Origin: Candidatus Segatella violae
GTDB taxonomy: Bacteria > Bacteroidota > Bacteroidia > Bacteroidales > Bacteroidaceae
NCBI GenBank assembly: GCA_002440225.1
Contig: DJSH01000052.1
Coordinates: forward strand, 5,127-69,126
DNA: 64,000 nucleotides
Direction: 5' to 3'
This document shows, piece after piece, positions 24,190 to 32,811 of the stretch. Positions within the stretch are counted from its first letter, which is position 1; each line of letters begins with the position of its first letter. The notes beneath the pieces are model-generated. The model made no database searches. It saw nothing but the letters and a program-made list of their open reading frames with translations, and was not told where the DNA came from. Position numbers and translations under genes: made by a program.

Positions 24190-25236
24190 ATGACTAATGA
24201 AAATAACGAGATGAAGACGATGACGCTTGTGACATTCCTCAAAAGAATGAAAAAACATCGCAAGCTATATGGCTGGGTAATGCTCGCCGTGATGGTAATC
24301 TCAGCAATCTGGATCTACTCCGTTCCCAGAACCTACACGGCTCAGACAGCTTTGGCTCCCGAGGCAGAACAGCAATCGGCAACTCTTGGAGGCTTGAACA
24401 TGATGGCCTCGCAACTGGGGCTGGATCTGAGCAATGTGCAAACCACCGATGCCATCTCGCCCACACTCTATCCAGAGTTGATGAACGACAACAAGTTTGT
24501 AGTTGAATTACTGAAGATTCAGCTCCATACATCGGAGAGTCCTGTTCAAAGAAGCTACTACACCTATCTGACGAGAGAACGCAAGCAGAGCTGGATGGCA
24601 GACATCAAGGATGCCCTCGTAGCCAAGTTTAGCAAATCGGAACGTCCACAGAACCCATTTAAAAATCCTTACATGCTCAACAAGGACAACGAGCGCATCG
24701 TAGAACAAATAAGAGACGATATCAAGATCAGCGTAGACCGACAAACAGGGGTAATAAACGTTTTCGCAACAGCCCAAGACCCAGTGGTCTGCAAGTTGCT
24801 CGCCGACTCATGCACCGAGCATCTGAAAGTCTTCATCGTTAAATACCGTACCTCGAAGGCACAGAAGGACGTGGCACATTACAGACAACTGATGCACGAT
24901 GCACAGCTACAGTATGAGCGAGTGAGACGCAAGTATGCCGCCTCTGCCGACGCCAACCAAGATGTGATACTGGAGAGCGTGCGCTCGAAGGTTGAAGACA
25001 TGGAGAACGACATGCAGCTGAAATACAACCAATATACAGCCATGAGCACCCAGTATGAGGCAGCCATCGCCAAGGTGAGGGAGCAGACGCCCGTATTCAC
25101 CGTGTTGCAAGGAGCATGCGTGCCCGTGAAGCCATCAAGTCCCAAGCGAGTGCTCACTATTTTGGGCATGATGCTCTTTGCCCTTTTTGCGCTTACCGCA
25201 TGTCTTGTAGCGAGAGACTTGCTGAAAGAAATCTAA
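24190..25236 (+). CDS. Wzz-type polysaccharide chain-length determinant
   Basis: The 348-residue protein has two membrane helices, one near residues 30-47 (GWVMLAVMVISAIWIY) and one at the C-terminus (LTILGMMLFALFALTACLVA). Between them is a large periplasmic domain with coiled coil (AHYRQLMHDAQLQYERVRRKY). The motif PRTYTAQTALAPEAEQQ is typical of the Wzz fold. There is no C-terminal tyrosine kinase domain, and no separate kinase gene is seen nearby. Its likely role is setting polymer length with the Wzy polymerase encoded next. Confidence 0.9.
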   Translation: MTNENNEMKTMTLVTFLKRMKKHRKLYGWVMLAVMVISAIWIYSVPRTYTAQTALAPEAEQQSATLGGLNMMASQLGLDLSNVQTTDAISPTLYPELMNDNKFVVELLKIQLHTSESPVQRSYYTYLTRERKQSWMADIKDALVAKFSKSERPQNPFKNPYMLNKDNERIVEQIRDDIKISVDRQTGVINVFATAQDPVVCKLLADSCTEHLKVFIVKYRTSKAQKDVAHYRQLMHDAQLQYERVRRKYAASADANQDVILESVRSKVEDMENDMQLKYNQYTAMSTQYEAAIAKVREQTPVFTVLQGACVPVKPSSPKRVLTILGMMLFALFALTACLVARDLLKEI

Positions 25237-25252
25237 GCTAAGATTAAAGAAT

Positions 25253-26479
25253 ATGACAGGTTTGTTTTTCATATTGTTGCTCGTGCTTGAGGTGGGAGTG
25301 CTGTTCTATCTGGAACGCATTGCCTGGCATACGCTATATACCCCACTCACCTGTCTGATGATGCCCTATTTGCTGGTGCAGGTGGTCACCCTACTGATAG
25401 CAGGTCACTTCGGATTCGTGAGTTTTTATTACCCCAGCATCTACGTATGGAGTATCGGTTTGGTTGTCTTCGCCCTGCCTAGCTATGTGCTCTCGATAGC
25501 CACCACCAAGTATGTCTCCACTTTCTGCAGACCTGTGTCATCGAGCAGCTATCCCCTCTCGCTGGGTATCATTTCCGTAGGACTTATCATCGCCTTCTTC
25601 CTCCGTCTGCTCTACACGCTCAAGACGAGCAACTACCTGTTGGGCACCGAGGATTTTGCCGACGATTTCTGCGGTCATGGTCTGTGGGCACACCTGCGAG
25701 GTGCCATCATCCCTCTGCTCATCGTAGCCATCTATCATGTGCGCAAAAGGTCGTACCTGCTTTGGTGCGTTGTCCTTGCCCTGCTTGCCATCCAACTCAT
25801 CTATTTGGTGAAAGGAGCCGTCATCATCACGGTAGTGTCAGGACTCTTCATCCGCCTGTATGCCGGCAAGATGAACCTCTCGCTCTCGCTTCTGCTGAAA
25901 TTGGTGATTGGAGCCTTGGCACTGTTTCTTGCCACTTACATGGTTTTGCCACTGCTAGGCAGCAATGGCGATGCCAACTTAGAACTGGTGAAATTTGTGA
26001 TGGGACATTTCGTGCACTACCTCACTAGCGGAACTTTGGGCTACAGTTACGACCTGCAAATCAATTGTCCTGATACTGGTAGTTTTGAGACCCTCGTCTC
26101 TCCATTTATTAATATCTACCGGCAGTTCACAGGCAACGATCAGATGCTCTCTGCTGTGAACCCCTACTATCTATACACAGGATTGTCGTGGACGAACGTG
26201 CGCACTTTCTTCGGCACCATGTACATCTACTGCAATACATGGCAGTTTGTTGCCTATACACTTACGGCAAGCACTCTGATGTATGCCATCAAGCTTGTGG
26301 CGATGGGAACAGGCAACCTCTATGTCTATGCCATCCTCTGCTACTATTGCGGACTGATGGCGATGGGATGGTTCGAGTTCTATCTCTTCCATCTCGCCGC
26401 TTTCGAGGTGCCTGTGGTTTGCCTTTTGCTGATGGTGATTGAAAAGGTTGAGATTTACTTTAAAGCAAAAATAAAATGA
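25253..26479 (+). CDS. Wzy-like oligosaccharide repeat-unit polymerase
   Basis: The 408-residue protein is almost entirely hydrophobic, with about ten membrane helices, and has a longer periplasmic loop (about 245-310, YSYDLQINCPDTGSFETL) before the last helices. This layout, with position between wzz-like and wzx-like genes, fits an O-antigen/capsule polymerase that joins lipid-linked repeat units in the periplasm. Sequence motifs in this family are weak, so context carries much of the call. Its stop overlaps the flippase start (ATGA). Confidence 0.75.
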   Translation: MTGLFFILLLVLEVGVLFYLERIAWHTLYTPLTCLMMPYLLVQVVTLLIAGHFGFVSFYYPSIYVWSIGLVVFALPSYVLSIATTKYVSTFCRPVSSSSYPLSLGIISVGLIIAFFLRLLYTLKTSNYLLGTEDFADDFCGHGLWAHLRGAIIPLLIVAIYHVRKRSYLLWCVVLALLAIQLIYLVKGAVIITVVSGLFIRLYAGKMNLSLSLLLKLVIGALALFLATYMVLPLLGSNGDANLELVKFVMGHFVHYLTSGTLGYSYDLQINCPDTGSFETLVSPFINIYRQFTGNDQMLSAVNPYYLYTGLSWTNVRTFFGTMYIYCNTWQFVAYTLTASTLMYAIKLVAMGTGNLYVYAILCYYCGLMAMGWFEFYLFHLAAFEVPVVCLLLMVIEKVEIYFKAKIK

Positions 26480-27717
26480 GACTAAAGAACAACCTGATAT
26501 ACAGTACGATACTTACACTGAGCACCTATCTAGTGCCCCTGTTGGTATTTCCGTACATCAGCAAGGTACTGGGCGTTGAGCGCATCGGCATGATAGATAC
26601 TGCCGACAATATAATCGACTATTGCATCTTGTTCTCAATGATGGGCATGTCGACTCTGGGCATCCGAGAGATAGCCCGCAGCAGACACAATGCTCTTATG
26701 CTGAAACAAGCATTTAGCAGTTTGTTCTGCCTCAACGCTTTCACCACGTTCATTGCCTTTTGCCTACTGTGGGCAAGCTACCTCTGCATTCCCCAGTTGC
26801 ATGGCAAGGGCAATCTGCTCATGATAGGCAGCGTGAAGCTGGTGTTCAACCTTTTCTGGATAGAATGGCTGTTCAGGGGATTGGAGCGGTTTCGTTACAT
26901 CACCCTCCGCTCAGTTGTAGTAAGAGCGTTGTTTGTGTTGTGTGTGTTCTGTCTCGTAAAGACCCAGGGCGACTATTGCCTCTATTATATGCTCTTCGTA
27001 GGCATTGTGATGGCAAATGCCCTCTTCAACTGGTGGCACCGCCGCAATATCGTCGCCTTCTCGTTTCGCAGCATCCGCTTGAAGTCCTACCTTCGCCCCT
27101 ATCTAAAGCTCGGACTTTTCGCTGTTCTCTCGGCGATATATACAAAACTGTCCGTACCCCTGCTCAGCGTCACATGCGGAGATATAGAGGCAGGCTATTA
27201 CGCCACAGCCATTCGTTTCTACCAGGTCGTAATCGCCCTCGTTGTCTCGCTCAACAGCGTGCTGATACCCAGGATGAGTGTATTGGTGGAACAAGGCAGG
27301 ATGGCAGAGGTGTGGCAAGTAAGTAGGAAGGCGTTGAGATGGCTTTTAGCCATAGGTATTCCTCTGGTCGTGCTTGTAGAAATCTTAGCGCCCCAGCTCA
27401 TCTACATATTTGCTGGCAAGGGCTTTGAGGAGGCCGTCACACCCTTGCGCATCGTCATCATTCAATTGTTGGTCATTGGGTGTGAGCAAATCGTTATCTT
27501 GCAACAGCTCATTCCCCTGCGCCAAGACCTTGCTATAGTGAAGAGCGCAGCTGTTGGCGTCATGACATGGACGGTGTTCAGCATCTTGCTTGTACCAAGG
27601 TATGGGGCAACAGGTAGTGGGATGACATGGGTAGCTGCCGAAAGTGCTACCCTGCTCTGTGCCTATCTTACCCTTAGAAAATGGAAACATAAGTGGAATA
27701 AAATGAATCGTCAATAG
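26476..27717 (+). CDS. Wzx-like oligosaccharide flippase
   Basis: The 413 residues have about 12-14 membrane helices. The N-terminus (VPLLVFPYISKVLGVERIGMIDTADNIIDYCILFS) is characteristic of the MATE/PST polysaccharide flippases that move lipid-linked repeat units across the inner membrane. FWIEWLFRGLERFRYITLRS is another family-like stretch. It is translationally coupled to the polymerase gene by a four-base overlap and followed 40 bases later by a glycosyltransferase. Confidence 0.92.
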   Translation: MRLKNNLIYSTILTLSTYLVPLLVFPYISKVLGVERIGMIDTADNIIDYCILFSMMGMSTLGIREIARSRHNALMLKQAFSSLFCLNAFTTFIAFCLLWASYLCIPQLHGKGNLLMIGSVKLVFNLFWIEWLFRGLERFRYITLRSVVVRALFVLCVFCLVKTQGDYCLYYMLFVGIVMANALFNWWHRRNIVAFSFRSIRLKSYLRPYLKLGLFAVLSAIYTKLSVPLLSVTCGDIEAGYYATAIRFYQVVIALVVSLNSVLIPRMSVLVEQGRMAEVWQVSRKALRWLLAIGIPLVVLVEILAPQLIYIFAGKGFEEAVTPLRIVIIQLLVIGCEQIVILQQLIPLRQDLAIVKSAAVGVMTWTVFSILLVPRYGATGSGMTWVAAESATLLCAYLTLRKWKHKWNKMNRQ

Positions 27718-27757
27718 ACGAATTCGAATCATAAATAAATATCATAAACAGACGTAT

Positions 27758-28645
27758 ATGGAAGGAATGGAAAAAAGAAAGATTGCAGCAGGCATCGTGA
27801 CCTTCAATCCCGACATGGAGCGGCTAGAGAGAAGCATCCGCTTACTGCTGCAGAATGAATGCCTCGGATGCATCTATATGGCCGATAATTTCTCTGACAA
27901 CATCGAAGATCTGCGTGCCTTGGAAGCTCGCGAAGAGAAAGTAATGTTCATAGAACTGAACGGCAACATGGGCGTGGCAAAAGCTTTGAACCGACTTTGC
28001 CAAAGAGCCACGACTGATGGCTACGAATGGCTGCTCACACTGGACCAAGATTCGCTGCCCGAGTCGCATTTGATAGACCATCTGGCTCAACATATCCCCT
28101 GCCACAGTCGACAAGCCAGCCCACTCGCCATTCTCTCTCCAAGGATAGAAGATGTGAACATGGGCAGGATGTATTCAAAGAAAACACAAGGAAGCGAATA
28201 CATCAAGCGTTGCATCACGGCAGGGAGCATGATTAACTTGGTGTGCTGGCAAGAGGTGGGTGGTTTCGACGATGCACTATTCATCGACGGTGTAGATTTC
28301 GACTACTGCTTGCGAATTCAACAGCATGGGTTCAAAATCATGCGCATCTACAGGGTCTGTATCCATCAAGAAATAGGCAGAGGCAGGGCCATAAACATGG
28401 GGGCACGCCGCATAGCCATCATGAACCACAATCCCGAACGGATGTACTATATTACGCGCAACTATCTCGCCATCGGCAAACGTTACCATCAGCAGCTTTC
28501 TTGGGCCCTGGAAGTTCTGAAAAGAATATGTATCGTCGTATTGTTCGAAAGCCACAAATTGAAGAACCTCGCCTATTTCATGAAAGGCATCCGAGACTTC
28601 GAACGTGGTAAGATGGGAGCACTTGCAACCAAGAGAAAATCATAG
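27758..28645 (+). CDS. Family 2 glycosyltransferase (rhamnosyltransferase-like)
   Basis: The 295-residue cytoplasmic protein has a GT-A fold. GIVTFNPDMERLERSI is the nucleotide-binding strand, and LLTLDQDSLP is the DxD-like metal site. AGSMINLVCWQEVGGFDDALFIDGVDFDYCLR matches the acceptor-side motif typical of rhamnosyltransferase-like GT2 enzymes. The C-terminal part is Arg/Lys-rich, which suits membrane association. Donor and acceptor sugars cannot be read. ATG codons at 27758 and 27767 are both possible starts. It lies in the glycan locus after the flippase. Confidence 0.9.
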   Translation: MEGMEKRKIAAGIVTFNPDMERLERSIRLLLQNECLGCIYMADNFSDNIEDLRALEAREEKVMFIELNGNMGVAKALNRLCQRATTDGYEWLLTLDQDSLPESHLIDHLAQHIPCHSRQASPLAILSPRIEDVNMGRMYSKKTQGSEYIKRCITAGSMINLVCWQEVGGFDDALFIDGVDFDYCLRIQQHGFKIMRIYRVCIHQEIGRGRAINMGARRIAIMNHNPERMYYITRNYLAIGKRYHQQLSWALEVLKRICIVVLFESHKLKNLAYFMKGIRDFERGKMGALATKRKS

Positions 28646-28668
28646 AAGAAATAAATAAATCGCTATAT

Positions 28669-29406
28669 ATGAAGAAGATTGCTATCTATTGTGTCTGCTT
28701 TCACTCGGATGAGGCTTTGGGAGAATATCTGTCTTCCATAGAAGCAAGCCGACAGAAAGAGGATTGCCTAGTAGATGTGTTCGTAAGGAACAACGATTCG
28801 GAAAACTTAGGTTATTTCGGTGGTATAGAACGCCTCATGTCCGAGCATTCGCCCTCGGGCTATGATTATGTGATAGTGAGCAATGTAGACATCAAGTTGA
28901 GTACCTCTTTCTTTCATGATTTGTTGTCTGAGAAGGAAGAGAACGGCATCGGTTGGATAGCTCCGCAGATAGCTTCTTCGTATGAGCATTGCGACAAAAA
29001 TCCAAAGAATCTCAGGCGATACAGCAAGCGTTCGCTGCTCATCATGCGCTTTCTGTTTCGTCATCCCTGGGTTCACAGCCTTTACCACCATACGCTTCAC
29101 AAGTTGAAGAACCATACCCGACTCTATCGCAAGGAAATTTATGCAGGCCATGGCTCATTTGTCATCCTCACAGCCGAATATATCAATCGGTGTGGCATCA
29201 TCCACTATCCGCCCTTCTTATATTGTGAGGAAATCTATCTTGCCGAGCAATGCCGCAAACACAAGTTAAAGGTAGAGTATCTGCCAACCATCATGGTATA
29301 CGACACCGAACACATCGCCACGGGCAAACTGCCTCGCAAGCTCCGTTGCCGATACAACGAGCAAGCCATCAATTATATATTGAAGGAATTCTATACAGGC
29401 ATATAA
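28669..29406 (+). CDS. Family 2 glycosyltransferase
   Basis: The 245-residue protein starts KKIAIYCVCFHSDEALGEYL. Its VRNNDSENLGYFGGIERLM and YVIVSNVDIKLS are GT2 motifs, the latter carrying the aspartates of the donor-binding site; a later stretch reads FLYCEEIYLAEQCRKH. Sequence features are those of small GT2 rhamnosyl-type transferases. It starts 23 bases after the previous transferase. The stop is followed by a five-unit 22-base repeat array, which separates it from the next transferase. Confidence 0.85.
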   Translation: MKKIAIYCVCFHSDEALGEYLSSIEASRQKEDCLVDVFVRNNDSENLGYFGGIERLMSEHSPSGYDYVIVSNVDIKLSTSFFHDLLSEKEENGIGWIAPQIASSYEHCDKNPKNLRRYSKRSLLIMRFLFRHPWVHSLYHHTLHKLKNHTRLYRKEIYAGHGSFVILTAEYINRCGIIHYPPFLYCEEIYLAEQCRKHKLKVEYLPTIMVYDTEHIATGKLPRKLRCRYNEQAINYILKEFYTGI

Positions 29407-29417
29407 GCATAGTCATA

Positions 29418-29527
29418 CACGTATATCCCTATAGGCTCACACGTATATACCTATCGCCTTGCACGCATATACCTGTAGGCTTGCACGTATATACCTATCG
29501 CCATGCACGTATATCTCTATAAAATAT
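29418..29527. repeat. Five-unit 22-base tandem array inside the glycan locus
   Basis: Units begin at 29418, 29440, 29462, 29484 and 29506, exactly 22 bases apart. Each starts CACGTATAT (one has CACGCATAT) and continues with a CCTAT- or CCTGT-type core. Units 2 and 4 are nearly identical, as are the alternates 1 and 3 at their ends (AGGCT). The array fills most of the 142-base gap between two co-oriented transferase genes. Confidence 0.95.
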
Positions 29528-29548
29528 GATACATTACAACAATAAATT

Positions 29549-30379
29549 ATGAATCAAGAACTCGTATCCGTCATCATGCCCACCTACAATGCCGGCAAAT
29601 ATCTTGCCGACAGCATCAATTGTATCCTTAGGCAGACCTACCGGGAACTGGAACTCCTCATCACCGACGATGGCTCCGACTCCCCAGAGACACTGGATAT
29701 TCTCCACCGAATGGAGCAAGTGGATACAAGGGTGAAGGTAATCTACCTAAAGGAAAACCATGGGGCTGGCTATGCTAGAAACGAGGCTATCCATCGAGCA
29801 CAGGGCAGATACATCGCCTTCTGTGATGCTGACGACAGATGGGCAGAAGATAAACTGGAGCGGCAAATCGGCTTCATGCACGACAAGCAGTGCGCGCTCT
29901 GCTGCTCCAGCTACGTGATATGCAATAGCCACTATGAGCCCACGGGCATCAACATTCCGCCTCGACGCATCACACCTGCCATAATGAAACGAGACAACAA
30001 GATAGGCTGCCTCACCGCCATCTACGACGTGGCGGCACTGGGCAAAAAATACTATATGCCAACTCTCAGGAAACGACAAGACTGGGCAATGTTCATCGAG
30101 CTGACACAAGCAGCAGGCGTCGCCTACGCATATACCGACAAGCCTCTCGCCTACTATTGCGACCGTCAAGGCTCGGTATCTAGCAGCAAATTCTCGCTGA
30201 TAAAATATAACATGGCGATATATCGCAACATCCTGCATTATAGTTTGTTGAAGTCGCTATTCTACTTCATCTTCCTTTTCCTGCCCACCTATGGCCTCAA
30301 ACTGATGAAAAGAAAAATAGACTGGATACAATATAAGCACCATAGAAACGTTAAATTACAAAAAGACCAAACAAAATAA
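29549..30379 (+). CDS. Family 2 glycosyltransferase (GT-A, WcaA-like)
   Basis: The 276 residues begin VSVIMPTYNAGKYLADSI, the canonical GT2 N-terminus. LLITDDGSDSPETLDI, GAGYARNEAIHRAQGRYIAFCDADDRW (DxD) and RKRQDWAMFIELTQ (the ED/QDW acceptor motif) follow in order. A C-terminal hydrophobic stretch (LLKSLFYFIFLFLPTYGL) suggests membrane association. The stop overlaps the next start (TAATG), so it is translationally coupled with the sugar transferase. Confidence 0.92.
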   Translation: MNQELVSVIMPTYNAGKYLADSINCILRQTYRELELLITDDGSDSPETLDILHRMEQVDTRVKVIYLKENHGAGYARNEAIHRAQGRYIAFCDADDRWAEDKLERQIGFMHDKQCALCCSSYVICNSHYEPTGINIPPRRITPAIMKRDNKIGCLTAIYDVAALGKKYYMPTLRKRQDWAMFIELTQAAGVAYAYTDKPLAYYCDRQGSVSSSKFSLIKYNMAIYRNILHYSLLKSLFYFIFLFLPTYGLKLMKRKIDWIQYKHHRNVKLQKDQTK

Positions 30380-31050
30380 TGCACATCGCACTAAAGGCAA
30401 AAACAAACTCATCATACCACTATGATGAGAACGACGAACGCTTCATACCCGATGGAATGAACGAGGTGGAAAGAGGCGTGAAAAGAGCGACAGATTTCAT
30501 GTTGGCTATTGCCAGCATGGTGATTTTCATGCCGCTCTTCGGGGTTTGCTATGCGATGGTGAAAAAGGAAGATGGAGGGCCTGCCATCTACAAGCAGGAA
30601 CGCATCGGCAGGTTTGGTCGCCCCTTCTACATGTACAAGTTCCGCAGCATGGTGATGGATGCGGAGAAAAACGGTCCGCAGCTCTTCAATCCATCCGATG
30701 ACCACCGTCTTACCAAAGCGGGCAAGTTCCTGCGCCGCCATCATCTCGACGAACTGCCCCAGCTCCTCAACGTATTGAAAGGTGAAATGTCATTCGTCGG
30801 TCCACGTCCCGAGCGCAGGTATTACATCAAAAAAATCATAGAGCGTGACCCACGATACACCTATCTATACCAAATAAGACCCGGTGTGTCGTCGTATGCC
30901 ACGCTCTACAATGGTTATACAGATACCCTGCCCAAGATGCTTCGCCGTCTCGACCTCGACCTCTACTATCTGAGGCATCGTTCCTGGTGGTTCGACCTCA
31001 AGATTCTGTCAAAGACTTTCGTCAGCATCCTCTTCGGCAAGATATTCTAA
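30379..31050 (+). CDS. Initiating sugar phosphotransferase (WcaJ/WbaP-like, bacterial sugar transferase)
   Basis: The 223-residue protein has one N-terminal membrane segment (FMLAIASMVIFMPLFGVCYAM) and the bacterial sugar transferase domain. Motifs: GPAIYKQERIGRFGRPFYMYKFRSM, LRRHHLDELPQLLNVLKGEMSF and VGPRPER. It moves a sugar-phosphate onto undecaprenyl phosphate, the first step of repeat-unit assembly. Only the catalytic core is present; the N-terminal multi-helix region of WcaJ is lacking. It ends the glycan locus and converges on the YitT gene with a gap of 11 bases. Confidence 0.95.
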   Translation: MHIALKAKTNSSYHYDENDERFIPDGMNEVERGVKRATDFMLAIASMVIFMPLFGVCYAMVKKEDGGPAIYKQERIGRFGRPFYMYKFRSMVMDAEKNGPQLFNPSDDHRLTKAGKFLRRHHLDELPQLLNVLKGEMSFVGPRPERRYYIKKIIERDPRYTYLYQIRPGVSSYATLYNGYTDTLPKMLRRLDLDLYYLRHRSWWFDLKILSKTFVSILFGKIF

Positions 31051-31061
31051 TCATTCCGTGT

Positions 31062-31991
31062 TCACATCGCCTCTGTCGTCTCGATTGAGCTTGAACTTCT
31101 CTTGGGCAAGGCTAGCTTCTTGCCTACCTTGAATCGGTCGAATCCCAATCCATATACACCGATAACGGCACTCTGGCTGACAAAAGCAGTAGGGTCTATC
31201 TCGTCTATCAGGCGGAATATCTTCTGTGACTCACGCTGGCGAGCCAGTACAAACAGCATGTGCACATCCTTGCCACTATAGCATCCATGTCCGTCCATCA
31301 CCGTACAACCACGGTCGGCGGCAGTATTGATGGCTGCGCTCAACTCCAGATATTTGTCGCTGATGATGAAGAACTGAACAGAGCGGCGCAGGGCGTTCAC
31401 CACATGGTCTACGCTTAGCGACTGTACAAAGAGGCAAACATAACCATAGATAACCATCTCCCAAGAGCGAAGCACGAGATAGGAACTGGTGATGATGATG
31501 AGGTCGCACATCATGATGACATGCCCCAACGATATGTTCCAATACTTGTTGACCATCGCCGCAATGGTATCCGAGCCTCCAGTAGAGCCATTGCAAGAGA
31601 GTCCAAGCCCAGCACTGCTGCCCATGAAGAAAGCACCTATCACTGTGGCCATGAATGGTTGGTCGTGGAGCAAAGGCGTCATTCCCACGGTATGGGTCTC
31701 GATAATGCGGGTGGTGATGGTGAAGATGCTTACTCCATAAATCGTCTTCAGGCAGAACTTGAAGCCCAAGATGCGGAAGGCAATGAGAAGTAGGAAGACA
31801 TTCAGCAACAGATAGGAAACCGAGGCTGGAATGCCAAAGCCCCAGCAAAGGATGGAGGCAATACCACCCACGCCGCCCATCGTGATGTGGTTGGGAAGCA
31901 AGAAGATGTTCAAGCCAATGCTACCCTCAATCATCGCCAGCGCAATGATGATGTAATCGCGGATCTCATGAATTTTACTTTTTCTCGTCAT
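31062..31991 (-). CDS. YitT-family membrane protein (DUF161/DUF2179)
   Basis: The protein has 309 residues from the preferred start (MTRKSKIHEIRDYIII); an ATG ten codons upstream at 32021 is also in frame. Five to six membrane helices form the N-terminal YitT region (GVGGIASILCWGFGIP, STGGSDTIAAMVNKY). A cytoplasmic DUF2179 domain with VMDGHGCYSGKDVHMLFVLARQRE forms the C-terminal third. The function is unknown; members have been discussed as transporters. A -7 box lies upstream at 32057-32064. The gene converges on the sugar transferase. Confidence 0.9.
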   Translation of the reverse strand: MTRKSKIHEIRDYIIIALAMIEGSIGLNIFLLPNHITMGGVGGIASILCWGFGIPASVSYLLLNVFLLLIAFRILGFKFCLKTIYGVSIFTITTRIIETHTVGMTPLLHDQPFMATVIGAFFMGSSAGLGLSCNGSTGGSDTIAAMVNKYWNISLGHVIMMCDLIIITSSYLVLRSWEMVIYGYVCLFVQSLSVDHVVNALRRSVQFFIISDKYLELSAAINTAADRGCTVMDGHGCYSGKDVHMLFVLARQRESQKIFRLIDEIDPTAFVSQSAVIGVYGLGFDRFKVGKKLALPKRSSSSIETTEAM

Positions 31992-32056
31992 TCTTAATGA
32001 TGTATATTTTCTTGTTAACAATGTGGAGAAAGCGAGGCTTTCACCATTTTTGGGTG

Positions 32057-32064
32057 CAAAGTTA
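32057..32064 (-). promoter_or_regulatory. -7 box for the YitT gene
   Basis: The minus strand reads TAACTTTG (TAnnTTTG), 66 bases before the preferred start. Confidence 0.6.
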
Positions 32065-32161
32065 CGGCAAAAAACGCTAACGACAAAGCACTATTTGGTA
32101 AAAGAACGTCCAAATACATATAAAATAAGTGAAAAAGTAGGGTTATATCAAAAAATATTCC

Positions 32162-32169
32162 TATTTTTG
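32162..32169 (+). promoter_or_regulatory. -7 box for the phosphoribosyltransferase gene
   Basis: TATTTTTG matches TAnnTTTG and lies 43 bases before the start codon. Confidence 0.6.
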
Positions 32170-32211
32170 CAAATAACTAAACACATTTATTAATTTCAAA
32201 ATCTTTAGTCT

Positions 32212-32811
32212 ATGGCAGAATATTTAAATGAAATCAAAGGATGGCCTACCTTGAGCAACGGACTCCACTACAAGTGGCTGGTAGACTATGCTGCTTACAG
32301 CGCATTCGGAACGTTCGAACTTTCGAACGAGGAATGGGAAAATCGCGACCTTATCGTCAACTTCAAGGGCAATTCGGAACTAACTACCGAAATAGACCAT
32401 CAAGCGGCTTTGCAGAAAACCATCGGCATGGTGAGTGAACTGCTAAAGAAAGTCTTCGGCAACGAAGCCCAACAGCTCACCTTGGCTTGTGTGCCAGCCT
32501 CACTCCAAGCACATACCGAACGTCGATTCAAGGAATTCAGTCAAAAAGTGTGCGAAGAAACGGGAATGCAGAATGCCTATTCAGCCTTCAGCTATACTCA
32601 CCAGACGGATGAGGATGGAGACCAAATAGACACACTCCATATTGACCCGAATTTTTTCAAAGGTAAGAAAGCGGTTATCTTCGATGACATCATCGCCTCA
32701 GGTGGCTCGGTGGCAAAGTTTGCCGACCAACTCAAACAACTTGGTGCCGAGATCGTAGCCGCTATTGCACTGGGCAAAAAAATATCTGACGGCTACGACC
32801 AAAACACCTAG
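32212..32811 (+). CDS. Phosphoribosyltransferase-domain protein
   Basis: The 199-residue cytoplasmic protein has the type I PRTase motif KAVIFDDIIASGGSVAKF, which binds PRPP, in its C-terminal half. The N-terminal 90 residues are not similar to hypoxanthine, orotate or other common enzymes I recognise, so the base or role is unknown. A ComF-like or regulatory role is possible. It stands alone between the YitT and TonB genes and has its own -7 box. Its stop codon overlaps the stop of the opposing TonB gene in the palindrome CTAG. Confidence 0.8.
   Translation: MAEYLNEIKGWPTLSNGLHYKWLVDYAAYSAFGTFELSNEEWENRDLIVNFKGNSELTTEIDHQAALQKTIGMVSELLKKVFGNEAQQLTLACVPASLQAHTERRFKEFSQKVCEETGMQNAYSAFSYTHQTDEDGDQIDTLHIDPNFFKGKKAVIFDDIIASGGSVAKFADQLKQLGAEIVAAIALGKKISDGYDQNT

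Noticed and set aside
29418..29527. CRISPR array
   Set aside because: Units are contiguous 22-base repeats without spacers of constant size, and no cas gene is present.
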